Source of the DNA: Saccharibacter sp. EH611
GTDB lineage: Bacteria; Pseudomonadota; Alphaproteobacteria; Acetobacterales; Acetobacteraceae
NCBI RefSeq assembly: GCF_009834765.1
Contig: NZ_WVHP01000021.1
Coordinates: forward strand, 124,001-188,000
Length of the DNA: 64,000 nt
Direction of reading: 5' to 3'
Positions 44,726 to 53,669 of the stretch are shown here, one piece after another. Position numbers and translations under genes: made by a program. Each line of letters starts with the position of its first letter. Within the stretch, counting starts at the first letter, position 1. Under the pieces are notes generated by a model. It worked only from the letters and a program-made list of their open reading frames with translations, did no database searches and had not been told where the DNA came from.

Positions 44726-45362
44726 GCTGTTTTCTAGGGGAAAGAAGCTGAGATATGGCGTGAAGAAGCATTGGCGGTTTGTGTTGTATCCGCTTGGCTT
44801 GTTGCCTGCACTCTGGCTGTTAAAACAAGGGATTGATGGGCAGCTTGGAGCCGATCCCGTCAATGTGTTTGAACGGGGGCTGGGGCTGTGGGCCTTTCGG
44901 TTTTTGGTGCTGTGCCTGTGCGTTGCGCCTCTTTACGCAAAAACAGGGCTCAATTTTCTGCGTTATCGTCGTCTGCTCGGGCTGTTGGCTTTCTTTTACG
45001 CGAGCTTTCATCTTGTGGCGTATATGGGGCTCGATGCGGGGTTTAATCTGTCAATCCTGCTCAAGGATATGACGCATCGGCCATTTACTATCCTAGGAAT
45101 GACAGCTTTTACGGCTCTACTGCCCTTAGCATTGACCTCTAATCGCTGGGCCATGCGCTGGTTAAAACGCGGTTGGAAGCGCTTGCATCTGCTGGTATTC
45201 CCAGCAGCTTTATGTGCGATGGTGCATTTTTACCTGTCTTTTAAAACATTAAACGACATGTCTGCTTTTTACGGTGCACTAATGCTGTGTTGTATCATGG
45301 TGCGTTTGCCGAAATGGATGAAGGGGATCAGGAAAATCATCCCTTATGGAAGAGCCATATAG
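44712..45362 (+). CDS. msrQ: Haem-binding membrane subunit MsrQ
   Basis: Inner-membrane cytochrome b-type protein that passes electrons to MsrP from quinol or a flavin reductase. The 216-residue protein has about six hydrophobic helices (for example [26 protein letters not shown] and [20 protein letters not shown]). Histidines in FHLV, in KRLHLLVF and in MVHFYL lie where the family places its haem ligands. GTG at 44712, inside the msrP end, is preceded by AAGGGA. Later in-frame starts are possible. No separate flavin reductase gene is nearby. Confidence 0.9.
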   Translation: MRIIELFSRGKKLRYGVKKHWRFVLYPLGLLPALWLLKQGIDGQLGADPVNVFERGLGLWAFRFLVLCLCVAPLYAKTGLNFLRYRRLLGLLAFFYASFHLVAYMGLDAGFNLSILLKDMTHRPFTILGMTAFTALLPLALTSNRWAMRWLKRGWKRLHLLVFPAALCAMVHFYLSFKTLNDMSAFYGALMLCCIMVRLPKWMKGIRKIIPYGRAI

Positions 45363-45556
45363 CGGAGTAATCTCACGTTTTAGAGAGAAGTTTGTATTTT
45401 ATTTTATAATACACTCTCAAATAGGGCAGACTGCCCATATTGTGACGACTATTATAGATATATTTTTTTAAGCATATAGACAGGCCCGTTTGAAGCGCTC
45501 ATGGTGAGAGCGTTTTTAAAGCATTGCGCCATGATGGGCAGAAGGGAGGAGATACG

Positions 45557-47656
45557 GTGTCGTTGGGGTCGATTAAGCTTCAGCCTTCCACCCGTAATGC
45601 CGTCCTTTTTGCCCTTCGTACGACCATCGCTTCTCTCGTTGCTTTAGGCATTGCAATGTGGATGGAGCTTGGTCAGCCGCAATGGGCTCCCATGACTGTT
45701 TGGATTGTTGCGCGGGATTCGCGCGGTATGAGTATGTCCAAAGGGCGCTGGCGTATCGCAGGGACGCTCGTTGGCATGGTTGGTGGAATCACGATGATTG
45801 GGCTGGTGCCGCAACATCCGTGGCTCTTTTTCCCAATGCTGGCGTTGTGGATGGGGGTTTGCTCGGGTTTTGCCTCCATGACGGATAATTTCCGTGCGTA
45901 TGCATTGGTGCTGGCTGGTTACACAGGGGCCATTATTGCCATGCATGCCGTAACGCAGCCGGGGGAAGTTTTTCACGTTGCGATGCAACGCGGCACTTAC
46001 ATCATTCTTGGTGTGGTCTGTGAGATGGTCGCGGGCATGGTGAGTGTGCCCGGGGCAGCGAAAGCGGCTCAAAAACAGCTTGAAGGCGATTTAACTCATC
46101 TTTTGGAGAGTTCGGCACAGGCTCTAGGGGGAGTGATCCGGCGTGAAAAAGGTAGTGAAGCCCGCTTATCGTTGCTTTTGGGGGCTTTGCAGCGTTTTAA
46201 CGATCAGCTCGAATTTATTCGGATTGATACACAGCATACAGGCCGTCATGCTGACCGCGCTTATATGACACTTGGTCGAGTGGCTGTGGTTTTGTCGCGT
46301 GGGCTGGGGTTACGCTCGCGTATTCTTTCCGTAGGTCGTCTTTCTCCCTCTTTGAAGGACGAACTTGAGGAGTTTGCTTCTGGAATGGATGCAATCGCTC
46401 CTTTGCTTTTAGATGCTTCATTGGCAGAGGAAGCACTTCAGCATGCGGAGGCGATGCTTGGAAGTTGTCGGAAAAAATTGGCGCTCTACCTGCCGCGCGA
46501 TGATAGTGCAGCTTTGCAAGAGGGGATTGTCCTCACTGGTGTGGAAGTTCTTCTCGAAGATCTCTGCGCGATGCTGTCGTCACATTATGCGGGCACAAAA
46601 CATATTGCAGCGCCAAAAGCGCGAGGCTTGCACCGTCATCCAGACTGGGGAATGGCTTGGGTTAACGGGACGCGAACATTTGTTGCGATGATTTGGGGAG
46701 CGTTTGTATGGGAAGTGACGGCATGGTCTAATGGGGGAACCTACTTGGCACTCATCGCGGTGGCATGTGCGCGTTTTTCCTTGTTTGATGACATGGTTCT
46801 GGCAAGCCGCTTCTTCTTCTATGGCGCATGCGTTGCTGTTTTAGCGAGTATTGTCCCTGTTTTTATCATCATGCCGATGACTTCGAATTTTGAAGTCTTG
46901 GCTCTTATTCTCGGGACGCTTCTCTTCCTCGGTGGGTTGGCTTTGCGCGCTCCGCAACCTTTTGTCGTGATGGGGGCAGGGTACACTATGTTCCTCCCTT
47001 GGGTTATGGAGCTTGATAATAATACCCACATTGATGAGATCACGTGGGTCAATACATCCGTAGCACTTCTTTTGGCACTGTTTAGCGGTGTGGTGAGCTT
47101 CCGCGTTATTTTCCCATTTACGCTGCAAAGTACGTGGCGCATGTTGCGTCGTCAGCTCTTTAAAGGGATGAAGCGTCTCAGTAACGGCTTGGCAGAGCGC
47201 CAGACGGAGTATGACTGGGTGGATGATACGACCCAGCAAATGGAGCAAACCCTGCGTCTTGCTGGTAAAATTCCTCAAGAAAGTTATGAAGCCGTGTTGC
47301 GCGGAACGCTCTCCGTCATGACCGTTGGGCGGAACCTACTGATGATCCGTAATCATGTGAAAGAAAGACGTTTGCCTTTAAGTGCCCTCCAAGAGGCAGA
47401 GCTTCTGGTAGGACAAATTGTGCAGATGGACGCAGAGGGGGCGATCGAAGGGGAGGATTATTCTGAGCAAGAATTTCGTGAAGAGCAGGGTGAGCTGTGG
47501 ATGCTCTTTCACCAAACTCTTGATATCGAAGCCCGTCGAGATCTTGCCCTTGCTCTTGGGTCACTCCGTATTATTCGTGTTGAGCTTTTGGCAACGCGGA
47601 ACTTTTTGAAAAAGAACTTTACCTTTGTGGAAAATCAAAAAACGTTAGCTTCATAA
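45557..47656 (+). CDS. FUSC-family inner-membrane protein, copy 2
   Basis: A 699-residue paralogue of the protein encoded at 8888-10972, with the same layout: two hydrophobic domains and two soluble helical domains. Shared blocks include MELGQPQWAPMTVWIVA, SKGRWRIAGT, LGVVCEM, VLTGVEV and YDWVDDTTQ. GTG at 45557 follows GGGAGGAG at good spacing. An upstream TTG-started extension is unlikely. It is preceded by an AT-rich 190-bp stretch and has no HlyD-type or outer-membrane partner next to it. Export of aromatic or other weak acids is a family-based guess. Confidence 0.84.
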   Translation: MSLGSIKLQPSTRNAVLFALRTTIASLVALGIAMWMELGQPQWAPMTVWIVARDSRGMSMSKGRWRIAGTLVGMVGGITMIGLVPQHPWLFFPMLALWMGVCSGFASMTDNFRAYALVLAGYTGAIIAMHAVTQPGEVFHVAMQRGTYIILGVVCEMVAGMVSVPGAAKAAQKQLEGDLTHLLESSAQALGGVIRREKGSEARLSLLLGALQRFNDQLEFIRIDTQHTGRHADRAYMTLGRVAVVLSRGLGLRSRILSVGRLSPSLKDELEEFASGMDAIAPLLLDASLAEEALQHAEAMLGSCRKKLALYLPRDDSAALQEGIVLTGVEVLLEDLCAMLSSHYAGTKHIAAPKARGLHRHPDWGMAWVNGTRTFVAMIWGAFVWEVTAWSNGGTYLALIAVACARFSLFDDMVLASRFFFYGACVAVLASIVPVFIIMPMTSNFEVLALILGTLLFLGGLALRAPQPFVVMGAGYTMFLPWVMELDNNTHIDEITWVNTSVALLLALFSGVVSFRVIFPFTLQSTWRMLRRQLFKGMKRLSNGLAERQTEYDWVDDTTQQMEQTLRLAGKIPQESYEAVLRGTLSVMTVGRNLLMIRNHVKERRLPLSALQEAELLVGQIVQMDAEGAIEGEDYSEQEFREEQGELWMLFHQTLDIEARRDLALALGSLRIIRVELLATRNFLKKNFTFVENQKTLAS

Positions 47657-47970
47657 ATAGAATGTAGGCGTGCGCCGAACGATAAATGGTCGCTGGATTG
47701 GCTTCCCAGTCTTTTTGAGGCCGCGAATCGATAAATACTCTCTCACAAGAGCCGTAATATCGTGGGCTTTATTGAAAGAGAGTAAGGCCTCAGATGAACG
47801 ACGAGCACTGGATGTATTTGTAAAAAATGGCGTGTGCAGAACGAACCATCTAATGCAACGAGAGCACTTTTTCTTGATGATACAGAGCGTGATGAGCTTA
47901 TGAAAAACCCCTTCCATTGGAGAATGGAAGGGGTCGATCTGACTTATGAAAAAGCGAAAGAGCTTTGATC
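47657..47970. other. 314-bp intergenic stretch without a supportable gene
   Basis: Short open frames run on both strands, but none has a ribosome site or recognisable protein pattern. The minus-strand frame passes through the terminator hairpin at 47903-47933, which argues against it. A plus-strand GTG-started frame of 77 codons (47670-47903) cannot be excluded. I see no tRNA, repeat or promoter here. Confidence 0.5.
47903..47934 (-). terminator. Terminator after the NYN-domain gene
   Basis: An 11-bp perfect stem (47908-47918 with 47923-47933) and a 4-nt loop, followed on the minus strand by a T run (complement of AAAAA at 47903-47907). It is 38 nt beyond the stop at 47971. Confidence 0.85.
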
Positions 47971-48609
47971 TCAATCTTCGTCTTCGTCGTCATCATAATC
48001 GGCAGGGTGGCGGATGGGGCCGCGAGGGCGCACGTCAGGTGCTGGGCCGGCAGCAGCAGCGCGTGGGTCGGTATTGCGTCGTGTAAAGCGATGCGCGATG
48101 TCAGACAGCTCAACAAAATGATCCGTTTGACGACGAAGGTCATCACCAATCATAGGCGGTGTTGTCCGCACAGATGAAATGACCGTCACGCGTGTACCTT
48201 GTGCTTGAATAGCTTCGACTGCACGACGCAGATCCGAATCACCACTGATGATAACGGCGTGGTCGAGATGAGGGGCCTGCTCCATAAGGTCAACGGCAAG
48301 CTCCACATTCATGTTGCCTTTTACGCGCCGTTGTCCAGAATGGCTGGTAAATTCTCGTGCTGTTTTAGTCACAAGGTGGTAACCATTGTAGGCAAGCCAA
48401 TCTGTGAGCGGACGTAGAGGGGAATAATCCTCTGTTTCAGGCATTGCGGCATAATAAAAAGCACGCTGGAACATGCAAGAGCGCTCGAAAAGGGCGCGCA
48501 ATCCTAGAAAATCTACCTCAAAACCAAGGTTGCGAGCTGCGTGATGGAGGCTCGCTCCATTAATGAAAAGGGATGTACGGTCATTTGATCTGAGAAGAAG
48601 ATTAGACAT
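47971..48609 (-). CDS. NYN-domain (LabA/PIN-like) protein
   Basis: A 212-residue protein whose residues 10-165 form a NYN domain, a PIN-like fold shared with metal-dependent RNases. Conserved acidic positions are retained: SLFINGASLHH at the start, MNVELAVDLMEQA, and HAVIISGDSDLRRAVEAIQAQG. The usual first Asp of the FxDxxN motif is replaced (FINGAS), which may alter catalysis. A Pro/Arg/Ala linker and a Tyr-Asp-Asp acidic tail (DYDDDEDED) end the protein. An RNA-processing role is plausible but unproven. It is a single-gene unit with a terminator downstream. Confidence 0.83.
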   Translation of the reverse strand: MSNLLLRSNDRTSLFINGASLHHAARNLGFEVDFLGLRALFERSCMFQRAFYYAAMPETEDYSPLRPLTDWLAYNGYHLVTKTAREFTSHSGQRRVKGNMNVELAVDLMEQAPHLDHAVIISGDSDLRRAVEAIQAQGTRVTVISSVRTTPPMIGDDLRRQTDHFVELSDIAHRFTRRNTDPRAAAAGPAPDVRPRGPIRHPADYDDDEDED

Positions 48610-48652
48610 ATCTCACGTTATTTTTAAAAGATGGAAGGGCGACAGCTCCGCT

Positions 48653-48694
48653 ATAAAGCAAAATCGATAATTTTATATAACAATTTTGCTTTAT
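48653..48694. repeat. AT-rich perfect inverted repeat, 12-bp arms
   Basis: ATAAAGCAAAAT (48653-48664) and ATTTTGCTTTAT (48683-48694) flank an 18-nt AT-rich centre. It lies between divergent NYN and rpoZ genes, 44 nt upstream of the NYN start, so it may be an operator for one or both. There is no T tract typical of a terminator. Confidence 0.65.
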
Positions 48695-48862
48695 GACCTA
48701 ATCGTATCGTTTTACTGCGAGAAAGACAAGAAGCCAGCTTTGCATTGCGTCAATAAAACGCTTCATGATAGACTGGAAGGGAAAACTCACAACCATTTTA
48801 GATAATAGCAATGGGTGTGAGTGGCAGTGATTTGTTTCTGAGATGAAGAGGAAGCCAGTTTT

Positions 48863-49228
48863 ATGGCGCGCGTAACGGTCGAAGATTGCATTGAGAAGGT
48901 TCCCAACCGCTTTGAGCTGGTGCTGCTGGCTGCACAGCGCGCGCGCGGTCTTTCTCGCGGGGAAGAAATGAAGGTTTCACGTGATAACGACAAGAATTCT
49001 GTCGTTGCCTTGCGCGAGATTGCAGAAGATCACGTTAATCTTGATGAGCTACGCAACGGTATTGTGCGCTCGATGGGCCATCAGCCTGAGGTTGAGCCTG
49101 CTGATGAAGAAGTAATGGATTTGATCCCGACCGATCAAAATATCTTCGGTTTGCAGGATGTCTCTGCAGAAGAAGAAGCGTCTCATAAGGCCGCTGATTC
49201 AACAGAGACAGGGCGTGGGCGCCGCTAA
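48863..49228 (+). CDS. rpoZ: DNA-directed RNA polymerase subunit omega
   Basis: Small subunit that aids assembly of beta-prime and is part of a ppGpp binding site in other bacteria. The 121-residue protein opens [33 protein letters not shown], with the core helix and the [11 protein letters not shown] segment. An acidic tail of about 45 residues follows. The next gene is the (p)ppGpp synthetase, the standard arrangement. GAGGAAG precedes the ATG. The gene starts the plus-strand block of stringent-response and RNA-processing genes. Confidence 0.97.
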   Translation: MARVTVEDCIEKVPNRFELVLLAAQRARGLSRGEEMKVSRDNDKNSVVALREIAEDHVNLDELRNGIVRSMGHQPEVEPADEEVMDLIPTDQNIFGLQDVSAEEEASHKAADSTETGRGRR

Positions 49229-49282
49229 AACGCGTTTATGTCTGTGTGTCTTGGATCGTAATCAGCAGGTAGAGGCTGCACC

Positions 49283-51598
49283 ATGATGACCATGCCGTCT
49301 TCTCCCATCTCTCCATTGGAGGAACGGCATCCTGCCGAGGAGAGCCTCCCTGCTGATGCGTTCCGTCCGTCCATCAGTGGTTTGTTGGAACGGATCAAAA
49401 GTTACGACCCCTATGCCGACCTCGCTCAGGTTGAGGCAGCTTATGCGATTGCAGCAGAAGCGCATAGAGGGCAATGCCGCGATAATGGTGATCCCTATAT
49501 TACGCACCCGATTGCGGTTGCGAATATTTTGGCCGGTTTCCGGATGGATCCCGTGTCCATTATGGTGGGGCTCTTGCATGATACCGTTGAAGATACCGGT
49601 GTCTCGCGTGAGCTTCTAGAGCGTCAGTTTGGGCAGGATGTTGCGTCTATTGTTGATGGCGTGACGAAATTAACGCGGCTCGAATTACAGTCCGATCGTA
49701 CAAAGCAAGCGGAGAACTTCCGTAAGCTTGTGTTGGCTATGTCGCGTGATATTCGTGTGTTGATCGTCAAGTTGGCTGATCGGTTGCACAACATGCGCAC
49801 GCTCCATTACGTGCAGCGTCTTGACCGGCGGCAACGTATTTCGCGTGAGACGTTGGATATTTACGCGCCCCTAGCGGAGCGTATCGGGATGGATCGCGTT
49901 AAGACAGAGCTTCAAAATGTCGCTTTTGTTAATTTAGAACCAGAAGCCGATGCCACGATCCGCGCACGTTTAAATTATCTCCGCGGGCAGGGCGCGGATA
50001 TGATTGAGCAGATCCGCCGTGAGCTCGTGCGGTTGTGCCAAGAGGCTGGGCTCAAAGATGTTGAGGTGATGGGGCGCGAAAAATCTCCTTATTCTATTTG
50101 GGAGAAAATGAAACGCCGCAATGTCGCTTTTGAGCAGCTTTCCGATATTATGGCGTTCCGCATTGTCGTGCCAACGCGTGATACATGCTATGCGGCATTG
50201 GGGGCTGTTCATGCGGCTTATCCGATGATTGCTGGGCGATTTAAAGACTATATTTCAACGCCTAAAGCCAATGGATACCAGTCCCTTCATACGGGGGTGA
50301 CGCTCTACCGGCCGCATAGCCAGAAAATTGAAGTGCAGATCCGCACTCCAGAGATGCATGACCTTGCTGAAAACGGGGTTGCGTCTCACTGGGCGTATAA
50401 AGAGCACAGCACACCTGCAGAGAATGAAGCGGCTGTTCTGTCAGAAACATTTGAGACCTACACCCGTAAGTTGCGTTGGGTGCAGGATCTGCTCGATATT
50501 TTGGAAGATAGCCAAGAGCCTAATGAGTTTCTTGAGAATACGAAGCTGGAGCTTTACCAAGATCAGGTTTTTTGTTTCACGCCTAAAGGAAAACTGATTC
50601 CGCTTCCTCGTGGTGCTACGCCCATTGACTTTGCTTATGCGGTGCATAGTCAAGTTGGGGATCGTTGCGTGGGCGCCAAAGTCAATGGGCGTCTTGTTCC
50701 CTTGCGTCATACGCTCGAAAATGGCGATCAAGTTGATATTATGACAGCCCGTGGAGGAACGCCTTCTCCGTCATGGGAGCGCTTTGTTGTAACAGGCAAA
50801 GCGCGTGCGCGTGTGCGGCGTTTTGTGGCATTGCAGCAGCGGCAAAGCCATTTAGATAACGGACGTGGGGCTATTGCGCGGGCTTTCCGACAGAAGAGCG
50901 TTGATGGGTCAGAAAAGGTACTGGAGCGTATTTTACAGCCCTTAAAGCAGCGTAGTTTAACGGATCTCTACGTGGCAGTTGGTGCTGGACAGATTGAAGC
51001 ACGTGATGTTGTCGGAACAGCTTACCCTGAGCTTGCACGCCAAGGGCGGGCTCCGCGTGTGGTGCCGGGGCTGTCTCCTCGGCTGGAAGCGCGGGTGGAC
51101 CAGCGCCCTGTGCACCAGCATAAAGGGTATGAAGGCTCTATTCTCAACGGTGTTGGGCGTGGCATTGAAGTCCACTTTGCAGGATGTTGCCGGCCTATCC
51201 CTGGTGACCGCGTGGTAGGGATTATCGCACAGAGTCGTGGTGTGACAGTGCACCGGCGGGAATGCCATAATCTTTCTGTCTTTGCGGAGACGCCGGAACG
51301 CTTTCTAGAAGTCTCCTGGAATGAAGAAGCCGTCGATAGCACGCGTAAAGATGCGCCACGTTACACAGCACGCCTCTCTGTTGTTGCAGGGAATGACCCA
51401 GCTGTTTTGGCCGCTTTGACTAATTTGGCCACGCGACATGAGGCCAGTGTAGTGAATTTACGCATTACCAATCGACAGCTCGATTTTATGGAGATTCTCG
51501 TCGATATTGAGGTTAAACATCTCAAACATATGGCGACAGTTTTGGCTGCTTTCCGGGTGGCTGATGGCGTTATACAGGTGGAAAGAGCAAAGGGGTGA
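49283..51598 (+). CDS. rsh: Bifunctional (p)ppGpp synthetase/hydrolase (RelA/SpoT homologue)
   Basis: Makes and degrades the alarmone (p)ppGpp in response to starvation. The 771-residue protein has an N-terminal HD hydrolase domain with intact His61 and His99-Asp100 (LLHDTVEDT). The synthetase domain (about 240-390) contains RFKDYISTPKANGYQSLHTGV, followed by a TGS domain (about 425-490, with ATPIDFAYAVHSQVGDRCVGAKVNGRLVPL). Zinc-finger and ACT domains form the C-terminus. Both activities should be present, as in most alphaproteobacteria with one long homologue. Tandem ATG start. The stop overlaps the acpS region. Confidence 0.95.
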   Translation: MMTMPSSPISPLEERHPAEESLPADAFRPSISGLLERIKSYDPYADLAQVEAAYAIAAEAHRGQCRDNGDPYITHPIAVANILAGFRMDPVSIMVGLLHDTVEDTGVSRELLERQFGQDVASIVDGVTKLTRLELQSDRTKQAENFRKLVLAMSRDIRVLIVKLADRLHNMRTLHYVQRLDRRQRISRETLDIYAPLAERIGMDRVKTELQNVAFVNLEPEADATIRARLNYLRGQGADMIEQIRRELVRLCQEAGLKDVEVMGREKSPYSIWEKMKRRNVAFEQLSDIMAFRIVVPTRDTCYAALGAVHAAYPMIAGRFKDYISTPKANGYQSLHTGVTLYRPHSQKIEVQIRTPEMHDLAENGVASHWAYKEHSTPAENEAAVLSETFETYTRKLRWVQDLLDILEDSQEPNEFLENTKLELYQDQVFCFTPKGKLIPLPRGATPIDFAYAVHSQVGDRCVGAKVNGRLVPLRHTLENGDQVDIMTARGGTPSPSWERFVVTGKARARVRRFVALQQRQSHLDNGRGAIARAFRQKSVDGSEKVLERILQPLKQRSLTDLYVAVGAGQIEARDVVGTAYPELARQGRAPRVVPGLSPRLEARVDQRPVHQHKGYEGSILNGVGRGIEVHFAGCCRPIPGDRVVGIIAQSRGVTVHRRECHNLSVFAETPERFLEVSWNEEAVDSTRKDAPRYTARLSVVAGNDPAVLAALTNLATRHEASVVNLRITNRQLDFMEILVDIEVKHLKHMATVLAAFRVADGVIQVERAKG

Positions 51599-51603
51599 CG
51601 GCC

Positions 51604-52068
51604 ATGATTGTGGGGATGGGCGTTGACCTTTGCATGATCTCGCGTATTGAAGGCGTGTTCTCTCGTCATGGGAATGCGTTTTTGGAACGCGTTTTTACTG
51701 AAGATGAGCGCGCTTATGTGGAGCGCTTGCGAGGGAATGTTCGTTTTGGTGGCTATGCCAAACGTTGGGCTGCGAAGGAGGCGTGCGCTAAAGCGCTAGG
51801 AACGGGCTTTACTCAAGGGGTTTCTTTCCAAGATATTTCCGTTGGTCGTCACCATAATGGCGCTCCACGGCTTTATGTAGGTGGGGCGGCTGAACGTGCT
51901 TTATGGGCGTTGGTACCACAGGGTATGGTGCCGGAACTCTTTGTTAGTTTAAGTGATGACCCACCTTTCGCGATGGCTCAGGTGATTATACAAGTGCGCG
52001 ATCATGGTTCAGATGATACCTATGGGCGTAGTGAAGACCGCTTCTCCGAAGCGTCTTATCGGGAGTAG
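51604..52068 (+). CDS. acpS: Holo-[acyl-carrier-protein] synthase
   Basis: Transfers phosphopantetheine from coenzyme A to apo-acyl carrier protein. Metal-binding motifs are MGVDLCMISRIE (Asp8) and FGGYAKRWAAKEACAKALGTG (Glu59). The 154-residue product is about 25 residues longer than typical AcpS. The extra part is a charged C-terminal tail (RDHGSDDTYGRSEDRFSE). ATG at 51604 follows AAGGGG. A GTG at 51595 overlapping the rsh stop would add three residues. It is cotranscribed with rsh and lepB. Confidence 0.92.
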   Translation: MIVGMGVDLCMISRIEGVFSRHGNAFLERVFTEDERAYVERLRGNVRFGGYAKRWAAKEACAKALGTGFTQGVSFQDISVGRHHNGAPRLYVGGAAERALWALVPQGMVPELFVSLSDDPPFAMAQVIIQVRDHGSDDTYGRSEDRFSEASYRE

Positions 52069-52077
52069 GAGAACGGT

Positions 52078-52917
52078 ATGAGTGTTTATAATAAAGGCGC
52101 AGAGCCAGACCAGCAGGAAAACTGGGGCGACATTGTGCGTCAGATTTTTATTTTAGTGGTCGTGATTTTTGGAGTGCGCTCTTTTTTCATTGAGCCCTTT
52201 AATATTCCATCAGGCTCGATGATCCCAACCTTGCAGATTGGGGACTTTGTGGTCGTCACGAAGCCGAGCTACGGTTATTCACGCTATTCTTTCCCATTCT
52301 CTTTTCCGCTTTTTTCCGGGCGGGTTTTTGGGAGCTTGCCGCACCGTGGGGATGTCGCGGTTTTCCGTTATACGCAAGACACATCCATTGATTATATCAA
52401 ACGTATTGTTGGTCTGCCTGGGGATCATATTCGTGTCATAGCGGGTAAGCTTATCCTGAATGGTCAGGAGCTCCCACGGCAGTCGATGGGGCCATATTCG
52501 TTCCGTGATGAAATGGGAACGCATTTTTCGGGTGAACGCTACCGCGAGACGCTTGCACGTGAGAATGGCAAGGGTTCAGTCACGCATGAGGTGTTGAAGC
52601 TGACAGATGAAGGGCCCGCAAACAATACAACCGAGTATGTGGTGCCGCAGGGTTGTCTGTTCGCGATGGGTGATGATCGCGACGATAGTTCCGATAGTCG
52701 TTTTCAAGGTGGGCGTGAAACAGGGAAATGTGCGGCGCCTGCAGGGAATGATTTTCTTCGTGCGTCCGATCGTGACTTAGGATTTGTGCCGGTTGAAAAC
52801 CTCGTCGGGCATGCGCAATTCGTTCTCTTCTCTATTGATCTAAAGCACCCATCTTGGCAGTTCTGGTATTGGCCTGCTGAGATCCGTTGGGGGCGTTTTT
52901 TGCACGGTGTTCATTAA
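52078..52917 (+). CDS. lepB: Signal peptidase I
   Basis: Inner-membrane serine protease that cleaves signal peptides of exported proteins. One transmembrane helix (about 19-37) precedes the catalytic Ser47 in PSGSMIPTL and Lys108 in DYIKRIVGLPGD. The conserved box GDDRDDSSDSRFQGG is at the C-terminal side. Length is normal (279). AGGAGAA lies 5 nt before ATG. The stop TAA shares its last base with the rnc ATG. The order acpS-lepB-rnc-era is standard for alphaproteobacteria. Confidence 0.95.
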   Translation: MSVYNKGAEPDQQENWGDIVRQIFILVVVIFGVRSFFIEPFNIPSGSMIPTLQIGDFVVVTKPSYGYSRYSFPFSFPLFSGRVFGSLPHRGDVAVFRYTQDTSIDYIKRIVGLPGDHIRVIAGKLILNGQELPRQSMGPYSFRDEMGTHFSGERYRETLARENGKGSVTHEVLKLTDEGPANNTTEYVVPQGCLFAMGDDRDDSSDSRFQGGRETGKCAAPAGNDFLRASDRDLGFVPVENLVGHAQFVLFSIDLKHPSWQFWYWPAEIRWGRFLHGVH

Positions 52918-53669
52918 TGGCAGAGCAGGGAAATCCAGCTCAAACGATTGAGCGTTTGCTGCATTATCAGTTTGCACGCTCCGAGCTGTTGCATGAGGCT
53001 TTGACGCATCGTTCAGCCTTGTCGCGTCGTCCACCTAAGGGAAAGGGGCGCTCTGGGCAACAATCCAAGCGTTCTCATACGAAAGGGCAAGGCTCTAATG
53101 AGCGCCTTGAGTTTGTCGGGGATCGCGTTCTTGGTTTGGTAATGGCTGAATGGCTTTTTGAGCGCTATCCTCAGGAGCAAGAAGGGGCTTTGGGAGCACG
53201 ACATGCTCACCTAGTCTCTCGCCCTGTGTTGGCAGAGGTTGCGGATGCGATCTCCTTGGCGGATATGCTCCATATTGCCCAACATGAAGAGGCGGCCGGT
53301 ATTCGCACACTTGCCAGCGTTCGTGCTGATGCGATGGAAGCTCTTTTAGGGGCGATTTATCTTGATGGTGGCCTAGAGCCTGCGCGTCGCATTGTGCGGC
53401 AGTTGTGGGGGAAGAGCATTGAGAGTGGGGCGCGCCCGCATAAAGAACCCAAAACGTTACTTCAAGAGTTTTTGCTAGGCCGTGGTGAGTCTTTGCCGCG
53501 TTATGAAATGGTATCGTCTGATGGGCCATCTCATGCTCCGGTTTTCTGTGTGCAGGTGCAAGCGATGGGTCACATTGGGCATGGACAAGCAGGAAGTAAG
53601 CGTTTGGCCGAAAGTGCTGCAGCAAAAGATTTGCTTCATAAGTTAGGGCAGGAGAAAAAGCATGCCTGA
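52917..53669 (+). CDS. rnc: Ribonuclease III
   Basis: Endoribonuclease that processes double-stranded RNA such as rRNA precursors. The 250-residue protein has catalytic residues in NERLEFVGDRVLG and DAMEALLGAIYLDGG, and a C-terminal dsRNA-binding domain (about 175-247). Between HRSALS and NERLEF lies a basic insertion, about residues 35-60 (RRPPKGKGRSGQQSKRSHTKGQGS), absent from standard family members. The start ATG overlaps the lepB stop by one base. The 3' end overlaps era by 8 nt. Confidence 0.95.
   Translation: MAEQGNPAQTIERLLHYQFARSELLHEALTHRSALSRRPPKGKGRSGQQSKRSHTKGQGSNERLEFVGDRVLGLVMAEWLFERYPQEQEGALGARHAHLVSRPVLAEVADAISLADMLHIAQHEEAAGIRTLASVRADAMEALLGAIYLDGGLEPARRIVRQLWGKSIESGARPHKEPKTLLQEFLLGRGESLPRYEMVSSDGPSHAPVFCVQVQAMGHIGHGQAGSKRLAESAAAKDLLHKLGQEKKHA

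Noticed and set aside
47651-47974. Minus-strand 107-codon frame after the NYN gene
   Set aside because: It starts at TTG overlapping the NYN stop and reads through that gene's terminator hairpin.
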